A stretch of DNA of 64,000 nt, taken from Plumapathes pennacea (taxonomy: Eukaryota > Cnidaria > Anthozoa > Antipatharia > Myriopathidae). Under the pieces are notes generated by a model. The model was not told the origin of the DNA, did not search any database, and saw nothing but the letters and a program-made list of their open reading frames with translations. Position 1 is the stretch's first letter. Each line of letters begins with the position of its first letter. The translations under genes were made by a program, and so were the position numbers. Shown here in pieces: positions 60,536 to 64,000 of this stretch. The stretch covers positions 5,056,578 through 5,120,577 of the forward strand of contig OZ038470.1 in NCBI GenBank assembly GCA_964036295.1. The letters run 5' to 3'.

Positions 60536-61320
60536 TGTTACATTGAATGGGAACTCACGGTTCTTTTCTATGAAAAGTTGGTTAAAAGGCATTACTTTTT
60601 ATGCGATCTCGGTTCCTCAAATGTTAAAATAAGTGTGAGAAATTGATTTGACTTTATAGTAGAGGAACGAGCAGCGCTAGCGGAAAAGGAATCAACCGAG
60701 GTCGCAAGCTTTCTTAGTGTCCGAAAGTGCTTTCAAATCGCTTGATGTTTCGCTGGTTCAAATTTGTAGTTTCACAGATTACATAGGCAGCGGGAGAGGA
60801 AGCCGGAGCGTGAGTGGGAGTGGGCAAAGAAGAAAAAAAAAATAGTGGGCAAAAAAGGAAAAAAGGAAGAGCCAGGGTTCGAACCACGAACCTCTGCTTT
60901 AGTTGCTGGGCGTCCTGCCGACTGTGCCATTGCACCACTTAAGGTGTATCTTGTTCAGATTTGTTATATTGAATAGGAACTATCGGTTTTTTCCTATGAA
61001 AAGTTGGTTTAAAAAACATGCATTACTTTTTATGCTATCTCGGTTCCTCAAATGTTAAGATAAGTGCTAGAAATTGAATTGACTTCATACGAAAGGAACG
61101 GGCAGCGCGAGCGGGGAAAGAATTAAGCGAGGACGCGAGCCTTCTTGGTGTCCGACAGTGCTTTCAAAGCGCTTTCGGTTCAGATTTGTAGTTTTATAGA
61201 TTGCATAGGCAGCGGGAGCGGAAACCGGAGCGGGAGCGGAAACCGGGGCGGGAGCGGAAGCGAAAGCGGGACCCGGTGCGGAAGCGGGGGCGGGAGCAGA
61301 ATCAGCCAAGGACGGGAGCC
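60536..61320 (+). repeat. 425-bp tandem duplication containing the SINE
   Basis: TATGAAAAGTTGGTT...CTCGGTTCCTCAAATGTTAA occurs in units starting ~60536 and ~60961 (period ~425). The first unit contains the second SINE copy. The second unit ends in a GGGAGCGGAAACC hexamer-like tract (61205-61300) where the SINE would be. Confidence 0.7.
60868..60940 (-). mobile_element. tRNA-derived SINE head, copy 2
   Basis: On -, A box TGGCACAGTCGG (+ 60918-60929) and B box GGTTCGAACCC (+ 60875-60885). It is nearly identical to copy 1, as expected if the 425-bp unit was duplicated together with the SINE. Confidence 0.6.
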
Positions 61321-61375
61321 TTGTGTATTCAGGAGTCACAAGTATTTTATTTTTCCACTTTTTATGTTTCCATAG

Positions 61376-61434
61376 AAGGAAATCAGCACTACACTGTGGA
61401 TGACGAGTTCAGTTACGATATGTATTTGAGAAAG
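61376..61434 (+). CDS. Candidate coding exon (partial gene)
   Basis: Acceptor TTTCCATAG precedes a 59-nt exon encoding EGNQHYTVDDEFSYDMYLRK when joined to a preceding G, then donor GTACTC. The preceding phase-1 donor GAA G|GTTCGT at 59366 would supply that G, so this may be the next exon of the stretch at 58652-59366. If the donor is not used the frame stops 15 bases later. It is too short to assign. Confidence 0.35.
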
Positions 61435-62488
61435 GTACTCAAGCTAGGATAAGACATTTAGACTTGTGGAGTAATGGTTTTTATCATTGATTCTGACTGT
61501 TACTGCCGCTGTGATTTCGCAATTCCTCGTCTTTTTTTCCTTTTCCCCTCACTTAATGCTGATAAACGGTACGGGCAAAAATATCAGACCTAAACGGCGC
61601 TCTCCTCAAGTGACCCGGTTATGACACTCTCGCTGGATCTGCAAAGATTAAAAATAGCATGGAATAAGACTAGAACGATGTAATTCCTTCGAGGATTTTC
61701 TAATGGAAAAAGAACAAAGCTCGTCAGAACATCGGTGTATAAAACTGTTAAAAGACGCGCTAAACGCAGTTGATCTTAGTGAAATCGCAGCCAAGCGCCT
61801 TCGATCTTTGCGGCCAGTTTTCAAGATGGCGGACGATAGCTGAGTAAGTAATGTAAGTAATACCTGCAGATGTTTGAGAATGAATAAGAAAATGCGGACT
61901 TTTGGGAGCTGGACTAGTGGTCATCTTTATACTAGCTTTAAATGATGTTTTCACGGGGTAATTATCTAATTTAAACAATCTATTAAACTTCTATTACCGC
62001 GAGAGGTTGTGTAAATGTAACAACGTAACGACATAGAAAACTTCAGACATCGACCAGGGAGTAAATATTTCGAGAAGATCAACACCAAATGCATGAATGT
62101 GAGACATCCGTAAAACCAAGAATGCATCCACGTAAATCACCACCACATTTTCAGACGGGCTCTGTAGTTTTTTTTTGATGGTTGATAATAACTTTAATAT
62201 CACCTGACATTTGATCCGCCCTAAGGCACTGTAAGGTTGACCGCTCTTGCACTGACCAAACTAAATTCTCCTAGTGATTTAGCATGTGCGCTCTGGTCCT
62301 CCAACGGTTAGTTCTCACATAGAAAGCAGAATAACAGGAACTTGCACGCAGGTTTACACAGGGGCGGTCTTGTCGTCAATCCCCAAGATGCCCGGGCTGA
62401 TGGTGATCGCTGTTATAAAAAAAAAATTGAATAATCAGACTTCTGTATCTTCTTCATCCTCTCTGTGAATTCACCGCTGGTATCAGTT

Positions 62489-62525
62489 TCTTGTTGGCGC
62501 TGACGGTACCTGCAAGATTGTGAAG
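62489..62525 (-). other. Possible C-terminal exon start on -
   Basis: On -, TCTTGCAG is followed by GTACCGTCAGCGCCAACAAG, open for ~30 codons (YRQRQQETDTSGEFTERMKK). The stretch between 61480 and 63190 otherwise shows no gene I can support, so this is only a note. Confidence 0.2.
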
Positions 62526-63189
62526 GGAGAAAAAACTGTTAGAACTACAGTCTAGCTGTACATAAAACCTCGCTGACCCTCGATCACGTGAGCTCCTATG
62601 ACAGGAATTTTCCTGTCGCGAACTGACCACGGAATGTGTTTGAAACCTATGAACACATCCAGAAGAAAGGCCACAACATGTAAATAATTCAATATAATTT
62701 ATTTATTTTCTATACTATATTATTTCTATGTATCATTTTACATTTCTTATAAGTGGCCGTAGCACTGCTATGCATGACGTCATCTCATTTGAAAGTTCGT
62801 TTCTGTGGTCTTTCCAGGAACAGAACAGTTGTTTGTTGTTCCTCCCAGTTAGAAGACAAACCTTTACGTTGACAGTATCTGATGCACTTACTACACTAAA
62901 CTAGATACACAAAGTCTAGTCAGCACCAAGCCAAAGGTCTTACTGATCCTTTCAAATGCTAACGTCTCGACAGATCTACGATATTGGACAAAATGTTGGG
63001 CTTTAGTTCCTCCCTCCGATAAAATTAACTAATTCTACAATCCAAGTCACACAGAGCGCAGTGCGATCACAAATCAGAAATAGAACCAAGGCATGCTAAT
63101 GTCAACGCGACGCCACATCACTCAATGATTAAGGAGTAGCTTGTCTTCCATCATTCAGTAAAATGTTTTTAGACATCCAGACCGACGTT

Positions 63190-63897
63190 CTACGAGTAGA
63201 GGTCCGAAAACGTGTGTTTGGTACCCGTGGCTAGCTGTTGGGTGACGCTTTGAGATGCAGAGTGGCGGTAACACTGCTCCAGAAACGGTAAGAAGAAGGC
63301 CAGGGCACCGTCACTAGGTAACAAGTCCAGCAATTCTGTTGGTGACGTGATCATGGTCAGATGGGACAACACACCTGCAAAACAAGAAACATGCTCAAGT
63401 TACCAAATATAAGATGTTGCCTCGCGTGAGTCCAGAGGGCGAGGTAGGATACTCGATATACCCCAAAATATCAAAGAAACTACAAAACAACAACAACAAC
63501 AACAACAACAAAACAAAAAACAAAAACAAAAACAAAAACGAGGTGTCATAATTCGTACCCATAGGGCGGAGAACTACAGTCCTGGACAAGTGAAGGACAC
63601 TCAACTTGTGGGGCTCTAAACTCACACATTTAATGCTCCTGAATCCACCTCCCCCGCCTTGACAATGTTGTATATGACATAAATTTGCAAGGGATGGAGA
63701 GGAAAGGGTGTATGATTGCCGTGTGAGAGGCACACACTTGATATTGTCAACGGTTTTGTTCGAAATTGTAGTCATGCAATGCTGCAAAGCAAACCTTTTA
63801 GAAGAATTAAGAGTGTCTTTCTCGCTTTCTCCGAATCCTGGTCGTCAGCACGTTCCTCTTTGAACTTCTGTAGCAAAACGTCCAACAAGTAGGACCA
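63190..63897 (-). CDS. Last two exons of an unrecognised helical protein
   Basis: On -, exon 63897-63795 (acceptor TTTTGCAG, donor AAAAG|GTTTGC) and exon 63374-63190 (acceptor TTTTGCAG, stop TAG) join in phase 1. They encode ~95 residues: WSYLLDVLLQKFKEERADD, DSEKARKTLLILLKG, then TELLDLLPSDGALAFFLPFL and a polar tail ending HTFSDLYS. It looks alpha-helical, like the end of a HEAT-type repeat protein, but I do not recognise it. The rest of the gene lies beyond the window. Confidence 0.6.
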
Positions 63898-64000
63898 CTG
63901 CAAAAGTAAGAAATGAAACCTGGAGCCTCAACGGCTTGTAAACCAGAGGATACTGTGTGCAAGTATCAGTCAACATTCATTCATTTTTATTTTGCACTAT

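Noticed and set aside
60432..60940. Functional tRNA genes on -
   Set aside because: A and B boxes are good, but acceptor and anticodon stems cannot be paired cleanly, and both copies are part of a duplicated repeat unit.
61085..61339. Ala/Pro or Gly/Ser repeat open frames on both strands
   Set aside because: They come from the GGGAGCGGAAACC simple repeat.

Overview
The window is animal nuclear DNA: AT-rich, intron-dense, with GT-AG splice sites and very many short inverted-repeat elements. The gene content (membrane pentraxins, a protein resembling coral skeletal organic matrix protein 5, a p63-like p53 family member, a CUT homeobox gene) points to an anthozoan cnidarian, most likely a stony coral. 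That placement is inference from remembered family resemblance; no search was run. Gene models below were built by hand, and every coding exon chain was checked for reading-frame continuity across its splice junctions.

Left part (1-12.4 kb): broken 3' remains of a tandem paralogue (1-1.5 kb), then a gene on + (2168-11932) for a predicted type II membrane protein. It has a short cytoplasmic tail, one signal anchor, a Ser/Thr-rich stalk built from duplicated phase 1-1 cassette exons, and two tandem pentraxin domains. Several cassette exons are visibly dead.

13.2-16.1 kb (-): a secreted fibrinogen-like/skeletal-matrix-like protein in four exons. 16.1-22.2 kb: no gene recognised; it holds a 1.1-kb tandem duplication and smaller duplications. 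22.2-22.8 kb (-): an unrecognised basic protein, head to head with GABARAP (23.5-26.2 kb, +).

27.8-37.7 kb (+): a complete p53/p63/p73-family gene with transactivation motif, DNA-binding domain with all four zinc ligands, p63-like tetramerisation domain and no SAM domain. 40.3-52.1 kb (+): CSTF1 (cleavage stimulation factor 50-kDa subunit, WD40), 16 exons. A CUT-domain homeobox gene (43.0-44.7 kb, +) lies inside CSTF1 intron 3. Its first visible exon has a splice acceptor in exactly the phase that CSTF1 exon 3 would supply, so the two genes may share their 5' exons. This is the most unusual arrangement in the window.

Right part (52-64 kb): repeat-rich. A terminal-inverted-repeat element whose end has expanded into a 111-bp satellite, itself hit by a Harbinger-like MITE with a clean TAA target duplication; a LINE reverse-transcriptase remnant split by another MITE; a decayed, internally duplicated gene-like stretch; and tRNA-derived SINE copies inside a 425-bp duplication. 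The last two exons of an unrecognised - strand gene close the window (63.2-63.9 kb). At least eight copies of a TTAA-flanked (piggyBac-like) MITE are scattered throughout.
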